From assembly GCA_036924085.1 (NCBI GenBank), contig JAVGWX010000025.1:27880411-27944410 (forward strand): a stretch of DNA of 64,000 nt. Direction: 5' to 3'. The notes under the pieces were generated by a model, which was not told where the DNA came from, did no database searches, and saw only the letters and a program-made list of their open reading frames with translations. Position 1 is the stretch's first letter. Every line of letters begins with the position of its first letter. This document shows positions 35,378 through 46,377 of the stretch, piece after piece. Made by a program: the position numbers and the translations under genes. This DNA is from Ariolimax columbianus (lineage: Eukaryota > Mollusca > Gastropoda > Stylommatophora > Arionidae).

Positions 35378-35520
35378 TGTTGGTAGTAATATAGACAAAG
35401 TCGGAGTTAGTGAGAGAGACATCAAATTAAGGATACAAAAGGCAAGTGAGGCTTTTATTGTTTTGTGGAAATTGATAGCTCATAAGTCTGTCACAAAAAT
35501 AAGGGATGAATACCTCCAAG
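35378..35520 (+). mobile_element. LINE reverse transcriptase fragment, after the palm
   Basis: Encodes VGSNIDKVGVSERDIKLRIQ, KASEAFIVLWKL, matching the YLGS...DIKxRIxKAxxAFxxL stretch seen in several LINE RTs just beyond the catalytic domain. It differs from the flanking elements and stops after about 45 codons. Confidence 0.6.
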
Positions 35521-35554
35521 ACAAACGTCATGAGTAACCATTTCGCTACAAATG

Positions 35555-36420
35555 ACCCAATCATCCTCGATTGGAAGAATCTGGAGGGCGTAGCGGAGTA
35601 TATCTACCTCGCTTCTTGAACGTGCAGACCGAGCTAAACCCAGAACTAACAAGACGTAGTCGCGCGGGCTGGGCGGCCTTCTCGTCCATAAAGACGGGGC
35701 TTGACCCTATCCACTGCCAGAGTCTTCGCGCCTCCCTATTCAACTCCACAGTTCTAACCTGTGTTATAACGCAGAAACATGGACACTTACAAAAGAAGTG
35801 GGGTCCAAACTTAGAGTGATCCAAACCTCTCTCGAGAGACGTATGATTGGGCTCACGCTTCACAACCAACGTGTGAAAGGACTTCACAACACTGGCGTGC
35901 AGCAGATGTCATTGGTGAAGGATGCAGTTACCCACGCGGACAAGGTAAACCATCGCTAGGCTGGCCACCTGCTACGGAGAAGGGATGCCCGTTGGAGCAC
36001 GGCGACAGCAGTCTTGTATCGATCAGGTGGAACAGGACCACGGGGAAGACCTCCAACGCGATGGACTGACTCTCTCAAACTCAAAAACAACATCCACAAT
36101 GCCACGGACGGGAAACTTACCATCCACCGGCCCACCGTGGCTCAAGACATATCACCCACCGTGGCTCAAGACATATTACGCACCGGCCCACCGTGGCCCA
36201 AGACATATCGCCCACCGTGGCCCAAGATATATTACCCACCAGCCCACCGTGGCCCAAGACATATCACTCACTGGCCCACCAAGGTCCAAAACATATCTCC
36301 CACCGTGGCTCAAGACATATCACCCACCGACCCACCGTGGCCCAAGACAGAAGACATTGGAAACTATGTTGGGACCAGCAGTGGCGTAACTACCTCTGTG
36401 GAATGGGTTGTTCAGTAATC
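35555..36420 (+). mobile_element. RTE-like LINE C-terminus with internal array (LINE-b)
   Basis: Encodes ELNPELTRRSRAGWAAFSSI, SLRASLFNSTVL, then with frame changes RFTTNV, PTRTR, RLATCYGEGMP, GPRGRPPTRWTDSLKLKNN and finally VAQDRRHWKLCWDQQW. This is the order of an RTE-type C-terminus. Between DSLKLKNN and the final AQDRRHWK motif sits an array whose units encode the same VAQD segment repeatedly. Several stops and shifts make it a pseudogene. Confidence 0.75.
36125..36345 (+). repeat. CCCACCGTGG array inside LINE-b
   Basis: About seven to eight imperfect units of CCCACCGTGGCCCAAGACAT plus ATCA, alternating 24- and ~35-bp spacings. The unit is the coding sequence for P-T-V-A-Q-D, which occurs once at this place in the terminal motif of the LINE. 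Repeats read as PPWLKTYH or HRGPRHIT in other frames. Confidence 0.85.
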
Positions 36421-36429
36421 CAATAGAAG

Positions 36430-37140
36430 CAAAAGTAGAGATCTTCAACTCCAATGTCAAGTCTGTCCTATTGTACGGGTCTGTGACGAGAGGAATAACT
36501 CCAATGTCAAGTCCGTCCTATTGTACGGGTCTGTGACGAGAGGAACAACTCCAATGTCAAATCTGTCCTATTGTACGGCTCTGTTACGTGAGGAACAAAG
36601 GAAAGTACAACTGAAAAACTCCAAGCTTTCATCCATGGATGCTTGCACTGAATTGAGGGAATAAAATGGTCTGATAAAGTCACTGATATAGAGCTGTGGG
36701 AAAGAACTGGACAGATGGGACTAGAAGTGAAGAGGAGGAGTTGGAGATGGATAGGACGCACATTACGGAAACCAGCTGATAGCTTTACAAGACAGTCACT
36801 GTTCTGGAATCAACAGGGCAAGAGATGTAAAAGGCAGACCGAAACATTCATAGAGAAGGGAAGGGGAGACGAACCTAAATACGGCATGAATGACGTATAG
36901 GGAAGATCGAAATGATGACGCATGGCAGGAATGACGTATAGGGAAGATCGAAATGATGACGCATGGCAGGAAGACGTGGAGGGAAGATGGAAATAATGGC
37001 GCATGACAGGAAGATGTGGAGGGAAGATGGAAGTGATGGTGCATGACAGGAAGACATGGAGGGAAGATGGGAATAATGGTGCATGGCAGGAAGACACGGC
37101 GATCGTTTGTTGTGACCTTTGCTTTGCCGCGAGTTGAAAG
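36430..37140 (+). mobile_element. LINE C-terminus with two internal repeats (LINE-g)
   Basis: Encodes FNSNVKSVLLYG (three tandem versions of about 53 bp between 36,446 and 36,600), then IELWERTGQMGLEVKRRSW, RWIGRTLRKPADSFTRQSLF and WNQQGKRCKRQTE. It continues into five 40-41-bp units (36,887-37,088) containing GACGCATGGCAG, and closes with SFVVTFALPRVERL, stop. The repeated segment carries a degraded D-R-N-x-x-A-W motif, the usual last motif of this LINE type. Frames are broken. Confidence 0.65.
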
Positions 37141-37640
37141 GTTGTGATCAATTTATTGATAGTAGAGAATAGAACAGAGCATGCGTGATGATAAAACGTT
37201 AAGGGGGAGGGGGGGGGGGGGGGGATCTAAAGAAAAATCCGCACCTGATATCTGAAGTACTAATATATACGCCACTGTAGATGCATGCCGCCAGGATGCG
37301 GCAACTTAACAACCAATTAAATCAACATATGTGTGTTAACGTTATATCTCGCTGTAGCCTGAGACACACTCTTTTTAATTACAATAGTAATTAACAGAAC
37401 TAGAATGTATAATCATTTGCGGCCTTTCGGACATCTCAATTCTTTTCGCGCGGCCTGTCGGCTATTAGAATGTGTCATAACGCGACCTAACAGCAATAAA
37501 ATCTGCCCTCGCGTAACCATCGCGGTGTCCTGAGTTTGAGGCCTATGCCCTGAAGCTAAAACGCCCTCGCTGACAGATTTATCTCTGCTCAATATGTGTT
37601 GCTCAGCTTCGTGTCTTAGAAATGACTGCTTTTATGGTTG
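37141..37640. other. Unassigned region with a poly-G tract
   Basis: Nothing recognised in about 500 bp. A G-run of about 20 bases lies near 37,202-37,223. The sequence from 37,400 to 37,560 is GC-richer (TTTTCGCGCGGCC) but has no identifiable gene. Confidence 0.35.
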
Positions 37641-37659
37641 TCTCGTGTGTGCTTATTAG

Positions 37660-38400
37660 CGCTTACATGTTCATGTTTCAGAAATTTTCGACAGTCATTT
37701 ATGGAAATAAAATATGTTCACTACTAGCTTCTTCAGACAAACAACTACAGGAACATGTCAACAACATTAATGATGCCTGTACGGATTACAGTATGAAAAT
37801 ACACATAGAGAATACCGAAGTTATGACGATTAGAAGAAAAGAAATAGAAACAGTAATATTCATACAAAACCAACAACTAAAACAGGTGAAGGATTTCACG
37901 TATCTGGGTAACATAATTTCAGAAGATGGAAAAAGAGACACCGAAATCCAAAACAGATGTAATAAAAGAAGTCAAATCATTGGGGAAATGTCCCTGGTAT
38001 TACAATGTAAACACGTGACAATGGATAGAAAAAGAACGTTATACAACACGATATTCCTACCCACGTTGTGATATCAGTGCCAAAATTGGACATGAACAAA
38101 CAAAGATAAATGAAATATCGTAACAACAGAGATGAAATGCATGCGCGGAATGCTCGGAGTAACAACAATGGATCGAATCCGAAACGAAGATATTAGGAGA
38201 CAAGTTGGTACACCACCAGCGCTAGACCTCATCATGAGACAGCAAACCAAATGATTCGGCCACGTGACACGTCAAACACCAGATAGTATCTCTTTCGCAA
38301 TGCAATACAGATACAATGGATACAAAACCAAGGATCGACTACGCAAAAGATGGATAGCAGAAAAACAGAAGCAGTAAAGCTCCCCATGTAAGAAGCACAT
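37660..38400 (+). mobile_element. LINE RT/C-terminal fragment (LINE-c) leading into the 57-bp array
   Basis: Encodes ICSLLASSDKQLQEHVNNIN (following a degraded YADD box read here as YGNK), VKDFTYLGNIISEDGKRDTE, IQNRCNKRSQI and RKRTLYNTIFLPTL. After frame breaks it gives TEMKCMRGMLGVTTMDRI, FGHVTRQTPDSISFAM and RLRKRWIAEKQKQ. This is the usual LINE order from the end of RT to the C-terminus. The ORF then runs straight into the 57-bp array at 38,392. Confidence 0.8.
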
Positions 38401-39702
38401 ACTAGGGCCTGGTCAAGAAACCTCTTCATAACCTGACGCTGAAAGGGACAAACACATACTAGGGCCCGGTCAAGAAACCTCTTCACAACCTGACGCTGAA
38501 AGGGACAAACACATACTAGGGCCCGGTCAAGAAACCTCTTCACAACCTGACGCTGAAAGGGACAAACACATACTAGGGCCCGGTCAAGAAACCTCTTCAC
38601 AACCTGACGCTGAAAGGGACAAACACATACTAGGGCCCGGTCAAGAAACCTCTTCATAACCTGACGCTGAAAGGGACAAACACATACTAGGGCCCGGTCA
38701 AGAAACCTCTTCATAACCTGACGCTGAAAGGGACAAACACATACTAGGGCCCGGTCAAGAAACCTCTTCACAACCTGACGCTGAAAGGGACAAACACATA
38801 CTAGGGCCCGGTCAAGAAACCTCTTCACAACCTGACGCTGAAAGGGACAAACACATACTAGGGCCTGGTCAAGAAACCTCTTCACAACCTGACGCTGAAA
38901 GGGACAAACACATACTAGGGCCTGGTCAAGAAACCTCTTCACAACCTGACGCTGAAAGGGACAAACACATACTAGGGCCTGGTCAAGAAACCTCTTCATA
39001 ACCTGACGCTGAAAGGGACAAACACATACTAGGGCCCGGTCAAGAAACCTCTTCATAACCTGACGCTGAAAGGGACAAACACATACTAGGGCCTGGTCAA
39101 GAAACCTCTTCACAACCTGACGCTGAAAGGGACAAACACATACTAGGGCCCGGTCAAGAAACCTCTTCACAACCTGACGCTGAAAGGGACAAACACATAC
39201 TAGGGCCCGGTCAAGAAACCTCTTCACAACCTGACGCTGAAAGGGACAAACACATACTAGGGCCCGGTCAAGAAACCTCTTCACAACCTGACGCTGAAAG
39301 GGACAAACACATACTAGGGCCCGGTCAAGAAACCTCTTCACAACCTGACGCTGAAAGGGACAAACACATACTAGGGCCCGGTCAAGAAACCTCTTCACAA
39401 CCTGACGCTGAAAGGGACAAACACATACTAGGGCCCGGTCAAGAAACCTCTTCACAACCTGACGCTGAAAGGGACAAACACATACTAGGGCCCGGTCAAG
39501 AAACCTCTTCACAACCTGACGCTGAAAGGGACAAACACATACTAGGGCCCGGTCAAGAAACCTCTTCACAACCTGACGCTGAAAGGGACAAACACATACT
39601 AGGGCCTGGTCAAGAAACCTCTTCACAACCTGACGCTGAAAGGGACAAACACATACTAGGGCCTGGTCAAGAAACCTCTTCACAACCTGACGCTGAAAGG
39701 GA
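38392..39702 (+). repeat. 57-bp tandem array at the LINE-c C-terminus
   Basis: About 23 very uniform units of ACATACTAGGGCCCGGTCAA, GAAACCTCTTCACAACCTGA, CGCTGAAAGGGACAAAC. Variation is nearly limited to GGGCCC/GGGCCT and TTCACAACC/TTCATAACC. The period 57 (19 codons) gives a 483-residue minus-strand frame of FLDRALVCVCPFQRQVVKR repeats; I treat it as an artefact of the array. High uniformity points to recent amplification or gene-conversion-like turnover. Confidence 0.95.
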
Positions 39703-40040
39703 CAAACAACACAAAAAAGGGAAATAAGAATTATGCTATTAAAAAACGCTTCTAAGCGTTTACCATTCCGGTATCGTTACCAAGAGGTCCTTTTCAAATC
39801 CTCGGTAAGACTTATGTATTGTGCATGGATGTCGGGAGGGGGGGGGGGGGGGGGTAGGGGGGATGTGAATACCAACATAACATGCACACTACGCGCTGAC
39901 TGCCACATAAGTATCTGGCAGTAGATTTACATGTTCACTATATCTCCATTTATTATTATCGTTTTAAAAATGTCGCCTAAGACCAGCTTCGTTGATAACC
40001 ACAAACCCAATCGCTTCCTGCAGCGCGGCTCTTTGTATCG
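39703..40040. other. Unassigned spacer with poly-G tract
   Basis: Short flank of the LINE-c array (AAAAAAGGGAAATAAG), then unique sequence with a ~17-base G tract near 39,837. No gene seen. Confidence 0.35.
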
Positions 40041-40059
40041 TGACTGTTCACATATTGGA

Positions 40060-41650
40060 AGATCAATTATTATACATACATTGATTGTTCACATGTAATA
40101 TGTTCACAAAGTGTACAAATTTCGACTATTCACAAAGTGTTTATATTTCGACGATTCACATAGTGTTTATATTTAAACCATTCACATAGTGTGTATATTT
40201 AAACCATTCACAAAGTGTTTATATTTAGACCATTCACAAAGTGTTTATATTTCGACCATTCACATAGTGTGTATATTTCAACCATTCAAATAATGTGTAT
40301 ATTTAAACCATTCACATAGTGTTTATATTTAAACCATTCACATAGTGTTTATATTTCGACCATTCACAAAGTGTTTATATTTAAACCATTCACATAGTGT
40401 TTATATTTCGAATATTCACATTGTGTTTATTTTTCTGCTGTTCACATTATGTTCCAATTTTTTTCACATGTTCACGAAGTATTTATGAATTCACTGTTCA
40501 TGTAGTATTAATATAAATCGACTATTCACATTTTTAGTCGAATTTCGACTGTTCACACGGTCTTCATATATCAACGCTTTACACTGTGTTCATGTTTCGA
40601 CTTTTCACATAGTGCTTATATCAATCGACTAATTGACATAGTGGTCATATCATTCGACTAATTCACAGTGTTCATATAAATCGACTATTGACATATTGTT
40701 CATGTAAATAGACTATTCACATAATATCCATACAAATCGACTGTTCACATAGTGTTCAAATATCGACTGTTCACATATTGTATATATGTTGACTGTTCAC
40801 ATATTGGTCACATTTCGATTGTTCACATACTGTTTATATGTCCACTGTTCAAAAAGTGTTCATATTTTGACTGTACACATAGTATTCACATATTATTCGT
40901 ATATCGACTGTTCACACATTGTTCATACAAATCGACCATTCAAATAATGGTCATGGTTCGACTATTCACATAATGTTTATTTTTTGACTGTTCACATATT
41001 GTTCATATATCGACTATCCACATATTGTTCATATATCGACTGTCCACATATTGTTCATATATCGACTGTCCACATATTGTTCATATATCGATTGTTCATA
41101 TAGCGTTCATATATCGACTGTCCACATATTGTTCATATATCGACTGTCCACATATTGTTCATATATCGATTGTTCATATATTGTTCATATATCGACTGTC
41201 CACATATTGTTCATATATCGATTGTTCATATAGCGTTCATATATCGACTGTCCACATATTGTTCATATATCGACTGTCCACATATTGTTCATATATCGAC
41301 TGTCCACATATTGTTCATATATCGATTGTTCATATATTGTTCATATATCGACTGTCCACATATTGTTCATATATCGATTGTTCATATAGCGTTCATATAT
41401 CGACTGTCCACATATTGTTCATATATCGATTTTTCATATAGCGTTCATATATCGACTGTCCACATATTGTTCATATATCGACTGTCCACATATTGTTCAT
41501 ATATCGACTGTCCACATATTGTTCATATATCGACTGTCCACATATTGTTCATATATCGACTGTCCACATATTGTTCATATATCGACTGTCCACATATTGT
41601 TCATATATCGACTGTCCACATATTGTTCATATATCAGTTAATCATATAAC
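40060..41650 (+). repeat. 26-bp AT-rich tandem array
   Basis: Left part diverged (ACCATTCACATAGTGTTTAT plus ATTTAA), right part (41,000-41,640) nearly uniform CACATATTGTTCATATATCG plus ACTGTC. A secondary form ATTGTTCATATAGCG recurs in a regular order, suggesting multi-unit duplication. Plus-strand frames (FIYRLSTYCSYIDCPHIVHI) are by-products. Confidence 0.93.
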
Positions 41651-42335
41651 GTTCATATTTCAATTGTTCAAATATTATTCATATTTATAAACTATTCACG
41701 TATAATTCATGTTTCGCTGAACACATAATACTCAAATTTCAACTATCCATATAGTGTTCGTATATTTCAACTATTCACATAGTGTTCATATTTCAATTAA
41801 TCACATGTTTATTGCTCAGTAATTGTCTGTTCACATAATGTTCATATTTCAACTATTCACATACTATTCATATTTCGACTATTCACATAGCGTTCGTATT
41901 TCGACTATTCACATATTTATTGTTCAGAAATTGTATGTTCACATAATGGTCATATTTCGATTGTTGACAAATTGTTGATGCATTAATTAATTCACACATA
42001 TTATATTCACAGTTAATAATATTGCCTACATATTGCCCGTTCACAAGTTGATTGTTCATATGCTGCTTGCTCACATATAGATTGCATACAAATTGTCTGT
42101 TCACATATTGTTCATGTATTGATCGTTCACATACTTAAAGAATCGGTAATGCCGTTCACAAATTGTTCACACTCTGTTTATTAACAAATGTTATTAACGT
42201 ATGTTCACTTGATCTTCATATTTTAACTGTTCCCATATATATTGTTCACAGATTGTTAATAAATGGATTGTGTATGTTCACATTTTGTTTATATTTAGAT
42301 TGTTAAAATGTTGATTGTTCACATATTGAATGTTC
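41651..42335 (+). repeat. Diverged AT-rich repeat, link between 26-bp and 15-bp arrays
   Basis: Irregular copies of TTCACATA-type phrases at variable spacing. It looks like decayed array connecting the two regular arrays; no gene. Confidence 0.6.
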
Positions 42336-42339
42336 ACAT

Positions 42340-43190
42340 ACTAAGAGTTGAAATGTTTACTGTTAGTATAGCATGTGTTCACATGCTGACTGTTCACATG
42401 CTGACTGTTCACATATTGACTGTTCACATATTGACTGTTCACATTATTACTGTTTAAATGTTTACTGTTCACATAGTGTCGATTCTTCTTCTTCTTCTTC
42501 TTCTTCTTCTTCTTCTTCATAGTGTCGATTCACATATTGACAATTCACATATTGACGATTCACATATTGACTGTTCACATATTGACGATTCACGATTGAC
42601 CGTTCACATATTGACGATTCACATATTGACTGTTCACATATTAACGATTCACATATTGACTGTTCACATATTCACGATTCACGATTGACCGTTCACATAT
42701 GGACGATTCACATATTGACTGTTCACATATTGACAATTCACATATTGACTGTTCACATATTGACGATTCACATATTGTCTGTTCACATATTGACAGTTCA
42801 CACATTGTCTGTTCACATATTGACGATTCACATATTGACTGCTCACACATTGAATATTCACACATTGACTGTTCACATATTGACTGTTCACATATTGACT
42901 GTTCATATATTGACTGTTCATATATTCACTGTTCACATAGTGACTGTTTACGTATTGACAAATCACCTATTGGTAGTTTACATGTTGACTGTCCAGTTTA
43001 TAGCAGTTCACACACTGGCTGTTGACACATTTCCTGTTCACACATTGACTGTTCACATAATGAATATTAATATATTTAGTATTGACATATAGGCTATTTA
43101 CACACTGACTGTTCACAAGTTGACTGTTGACAGATGAACTATTCCTACACTGACTGTTGACATACTGTTCACATATTGATAACCCATTTC
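42340..43190 (+). repeat. 15-bp tandem array with (TTC)n insert
   Basis: About 45-50 units of GTTCACATATTGACT with GATTCAC, CACACATTG and GTCT variants. A (TTC)n run lies at 42,484-42,519. Open frames on both strands (HILTVHILTI, CEQSICESSI) reflect the period of 15. Confidence 0.93.
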
Positions 43191-43930
43191 TTGAATAGTA
43201 AATGTTTACTGATTCGTTCCATATGTTTCACATACAGGATATTCACATAATGAAAATGGTTATTCTCGTGTTGTATACTTACATATTTAACCGTCACATA
43301 ATGTGTGTGTGGAAGTGTATGTGTGAATATACGTGTGGGCCCTCCAAAAGTAAGGCCTCCTATTTTATTATCATGTCCCACGACGGTTAAATTGATCTTG
43401 GCAGTATGACAGTAAAGTTTGAACCTTCTCGCCAATCTACGTACAATTATATTTACGTATGACAGGTGGCAGTGGAGGAGCAGTCTGATAAAATTGTGTC
43501 TATCATAGAAATTTGTTATAAACAGAGGAGCATTATTTAATTCTTCTATGCGGAAAAGTGTGTACCAATTGGCATTCATCGACGCTTGCTGGACGTTTGT
43601 GGAGACCAAACAGGGGATGTTAGCGCAGTGGATCGTGCGTTTGATCAGTGGCGAAAGCGATATGCATGACAAGCCCTGCACAGCTGTTACACCACGCAGC
43701 GAGGAACGTATTGATCAGCACAATTCGGAAGATTACGACCGGAGAACTGTCTACATAGCTGATTTCGGTTTCGATGTGTTGGAATGAATGGTGGCAGCGT
43801 TGGAATATCCCACAAGTTTGAGCCTGGTGGGTGGTGGGTTCCACGAATGCTCACACGAGAATAGAAAGAATATCACCGGCGCGTTTGAACCATTACGAGG
43901 ATGAAGACAGTTTCCTGGATCGCTTCATCA

Positions 43931-44170
43931 GGCACGGCGTGGTTAAGTGACATGGCTCACAACCAAAGGTGCTGGGTTCGATCCCCATCACATCACCGGC
44001 CGTACCCCGGAAAAGCAAACCCTTAGAAAATCCAGACCCCTACATAAAATGCATGCTGAAGTCGGACGCACTGGGCCGACAGTGGCAAAGAAAGTACAGT
44101 GCAACGCCCTACTGCCTTGGGGAATAGATAAATAAGGCGAAAGCAAAACAAAAAAAAGACAAAAACAAAA
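43931..44170 (+). mobile_element. SINE A inserted in mariner M1
   Basis: tRNA-like head (GGTTAAGTGACATGG and GGGTTCGATCCCC), then AAGCAAACCCTTAGAAAAT, ACATAAAATGCATGCTGAAG and an A-rich tail. It separates the mariner blocks FLDR and TGDE, which should be only about three codons apart. No clear target duplication was found. Confidence 0.85.
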
Positions 44171-44312
44171 CTCACGGGTGATGAAAAGTGATGTTACCAC
44201 TACGATCAGGAGTCACAACGGCAGTCCATGGGGTGGTGATATGGGATTTCCCTATCCTGGAAAACGTTTAAGACACATCCAGGATAAAGTGATAGGCACC
44301 ATCTTTTGGGAT

Positions 44313-44531
44313 AATAATAATAATAATGTTTGCTTAGGCGTCCAAGGCCTGTTGCGACGATCGCCCTGTGCATCCGACTTCAGCATGCATTTTTTATTTC
44401 AGGGTCTGCTTCCTCCTGCATTTTCTAGGGGTTTGCTTCCCCGGGGTAATGGCCGGTGCTGTGATGGGGATCGAACCCAGCACCTTCGGATTGTGAGCCG
44501 TGCCACTTAACCATTAACCCAAGCCGTCCCC
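44313..44531 (-). mobile_element. SINE A (minus) inserted in mariner M1
   Basis: Reverse complement of SINE A with the B box complement GGGGATCGAACCCAGC and the head complement ACTTAACCATTAACCC. Its 3' tail is (ATT)n, seen as ATAATAATAATAATAATG directly after the mariner FWD codons. The tail differs from the A-rich tails of other copies. Confidence 0.85.
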
Positions 44532-44884
44532 ACTGAGGATTTTTCGTGCTTAGTGTGCTGACCGAAATCCCTACAGACTCCCTCATTGGAGCTCAGTACT
44601 CCGCAGTCTCGGAATTAGGGTCGCGAGGAGTGTGTGTTGAACCAATGTTTGTGTTGGGTTTCCTAGTCTGTCCGTGCCCGACTCCCTGTTTCACCGCGTT
44701 CCGTCCCAGTGCCCTCTGAATTGTGTCCACCTTTGGGTCAGTGCAACTTTTGCTGTCCTGAGAATACGGGGTTGGGAGCGGTATAGTGTAACCTCCGGTG
44801 GAGGGGAACAGGAGGAACTCCAAGGAGGAAGACCCTTGAGTAGTGAAAACCTGAGCTGAATTCTGTTGTGCAGTCAAGTGGAGT
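44532..44884. other. Unassigned insert between two SINEs
   Basis: About 350 bp of moderately GC-rich unique sequence inside the interrupted mariner. Chance frames up to ~100 codons on the minus strand have no recognised domain. It may be part of a further mobile element, but no ends could be defined. Confidence 0.3.
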
Positions 44885-45161
44885 GGGATTCCGTGGTGAA
44901 GTGGTTAAGCCGTCGGCCTCGTCATCAGGTGGTGCGGGATCGACTCTGGACTCTGCCGTCTTCTTTTCGTGGGCTTGATGCAGAGTCCCCTGCATCTCGT
45001 AGTCGCCCCCTAGTCGTCTTGTCCTTGACTTGCCACTGGGGTCGGGCGGCACGAGACGAGAGAGTGAGGATAAAAAGTAGCGCAGTTAATCATTTCTAAA
45101 AATAGCGCTTGCAAATATATTATGCCATCATCGTCTACGATGGACGGCGGCCTTTGCCTTA
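44885..45161 (+). mobile_element. tRNA-derived SINE B, copy 3
   Basis: Matches the 16,716 copy throughout: GGGATTCCGTGGTGAAGTGG, GATGCAGAGTCCCCTGCATC, GTCGTCTTGTCCTTGACTTG, AGAGTGAGGATAAAAAGTAG and GATGGACGGCGGCCTTTGCC. The B box is mutated (GGGATCGACTCTGG). Confidence 0.85.
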
Positions 45162-45404
45162 GTCAAGCGGAACGTTAACGCCATCCTGGACTATTTTCCC
45201 ATGGTTCAAGCCACGCACAGTTGCAGCAAGATGCAGCTTAACAACAGGATAACCGAACGAAAGCACATCAATTCAATAGAATGAAGTCCTTGATATCACC
45301 TGACAAAGGAGTTGTGAATTAAAATCCGAACAAGAACTAGGAAACTGCAGAAAACGACACAAACACCGGAGCAAGTCGAGAGTGCAGCCATCTTACTCTA
45401 TTGG

Positions 45405-45850
45405 GATTGTTGTTATTGTTTGCGAATGCCCACAATGAGAAGGTTACTCTTTTATGCGCCCTAAAAAGGGCGTTAAGTGGCGAGTTGTCGTAGCTATCCT
45501 CACATCCCGAGCGTGCTGATGAAGGTGGAATGAGGTCCTCCATGCGGTTGTGCTGTGCCTGGTTTCATCTGCGTGTTTCTCACTACTATGCGGATCACGC
45601 CGAACCCCACCCATTTAGCCAGACTGTTGTCCTCGACAACAGCCCGTTTCAAGGAGGTCAGGTGAGGGTCTTGGCCAGTATATTTCTCCTGACCCTGGCT
45701 AACATTTTCTGAACAGTGTGTTTTGCCTGACCAGACGTTAGCCTCATCGTCCCGTCAGGTGAGGGTCTTGGCCAGTATATTTCTCCTGACCCTGGCTAAC
45801 ATTCTCTGATCAGTGTGTTTTGCCTGACCAGACGTTAGCCTCATCGTCCC
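45405..45850 (-). repeat. Dispersed repeat U3, copy 2
   Basis: Starts on the plus strand with TTGTTGTTATTGTTTGC, then GCCCACAATGAGAAGGTTAC, CCGAGCGTGCTGATGAAGGT and two turns of a ~100-bp ladder containing GGTGAGGGTCTTGGCCAGTA and CCAGACGTTAGCCTCATCGT. It closes the insertion complex in mariner M1, whose sequence resumes at about 45,852. Confidence 0.65.
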
Positions 45851-46377
45851 ATTGCGATAGAAAAGGGGGTAATTCTTCTTTATGTCCTGGAACCTGGCAA
45901 ACCACCATCTCTGACCGTGACATTGCGACGCAGAATAAGTCGAACACTCGGATCTCCAGTATCAGGCCAGATAAGACAACCTGTCTCTTTCGCAAAACAA
46001 TAATGCCAGGCCCCCATACAAGAATGAAGACCGTAGACCCTAACTGTCCTACCACACCGACAGCATAGTCCCTATCTGCGCCTTCTAACTTCCACCTGTC
46101 CCAGCCAATGAAGGATGGGCAACATTTTCCTAGCAACGACGACGCCATAGCAGCTGGGAAACAGCTGGTGCGTATTTTTAAGAAGCGCTGTATGTATGCT
46201 ATTGTTATTCGTTGGGAAGGTATACCCAAGGATGGTGGTGACTATGATGAGAATTATTTGTTTGAAGGTAAGACATATCTCTATCAAATTGCGTTAATGT
46301 TTTCTTTTTATTTGTTTGGGGTTTCATTAAATAAAATAGGAGGTTTGTGGAGAGTCCCCCGTGTATGTATATATATA

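Larger units (their letters stand above)
43335..46362 (+). mobile_element. Mariner transposon M1, one copy split by nested insertions
   Basis: The left end reads GGGCCCTCCAAAAGTAAGGC, the right end near 46,335 reads AAATAGGAGG...GAGAGTCC, a decayed inverted match. Mariner transposase blocks appear in order. N-terminal HTH with IHRRLLDV (43,500-43,700). WVPRMLTRE and HYEDEDSFLDR (43,830-43,930). TGDEK...CYHYDQESQRQSM (44,175-44,240). VIGTIFWD (44,285-44,312). Then PGPHTRMKT at the third-Asp block (about 46,010), PMKDGQHFPSNDDAI and GGDYDE (46,106-46,250). Three stretches interrupt it: SINE A (43,931-44,170) and a complex of SINE A, unassigned sequence, SINE B and U3 (44,313-45,851). Stops, frameshifts and loss of the HDN aspartate show it is dead. 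Confidence 0.85.

Noticed and set aside
37202..37223. Poly-G tracts (also near 39,837, 49,543 and 63,796) as G-quadruplex regulators
   Set aside because: Isolated homopolymers in repeat DNA; assembly or sequencing artefacts are equally likely and no gene is near.
38232..39683. 483-aa Cys-containing repeat protein on the minus strand
   Set aside because: Antisense of a 57-bp array attached to a dead LINE; identical units and no flanking gene structure.
40060..43190. CRISPR-like arrays
   Set aside because: Repeats are contiguous with no unique spacers, in a eukaryotic repeat context.
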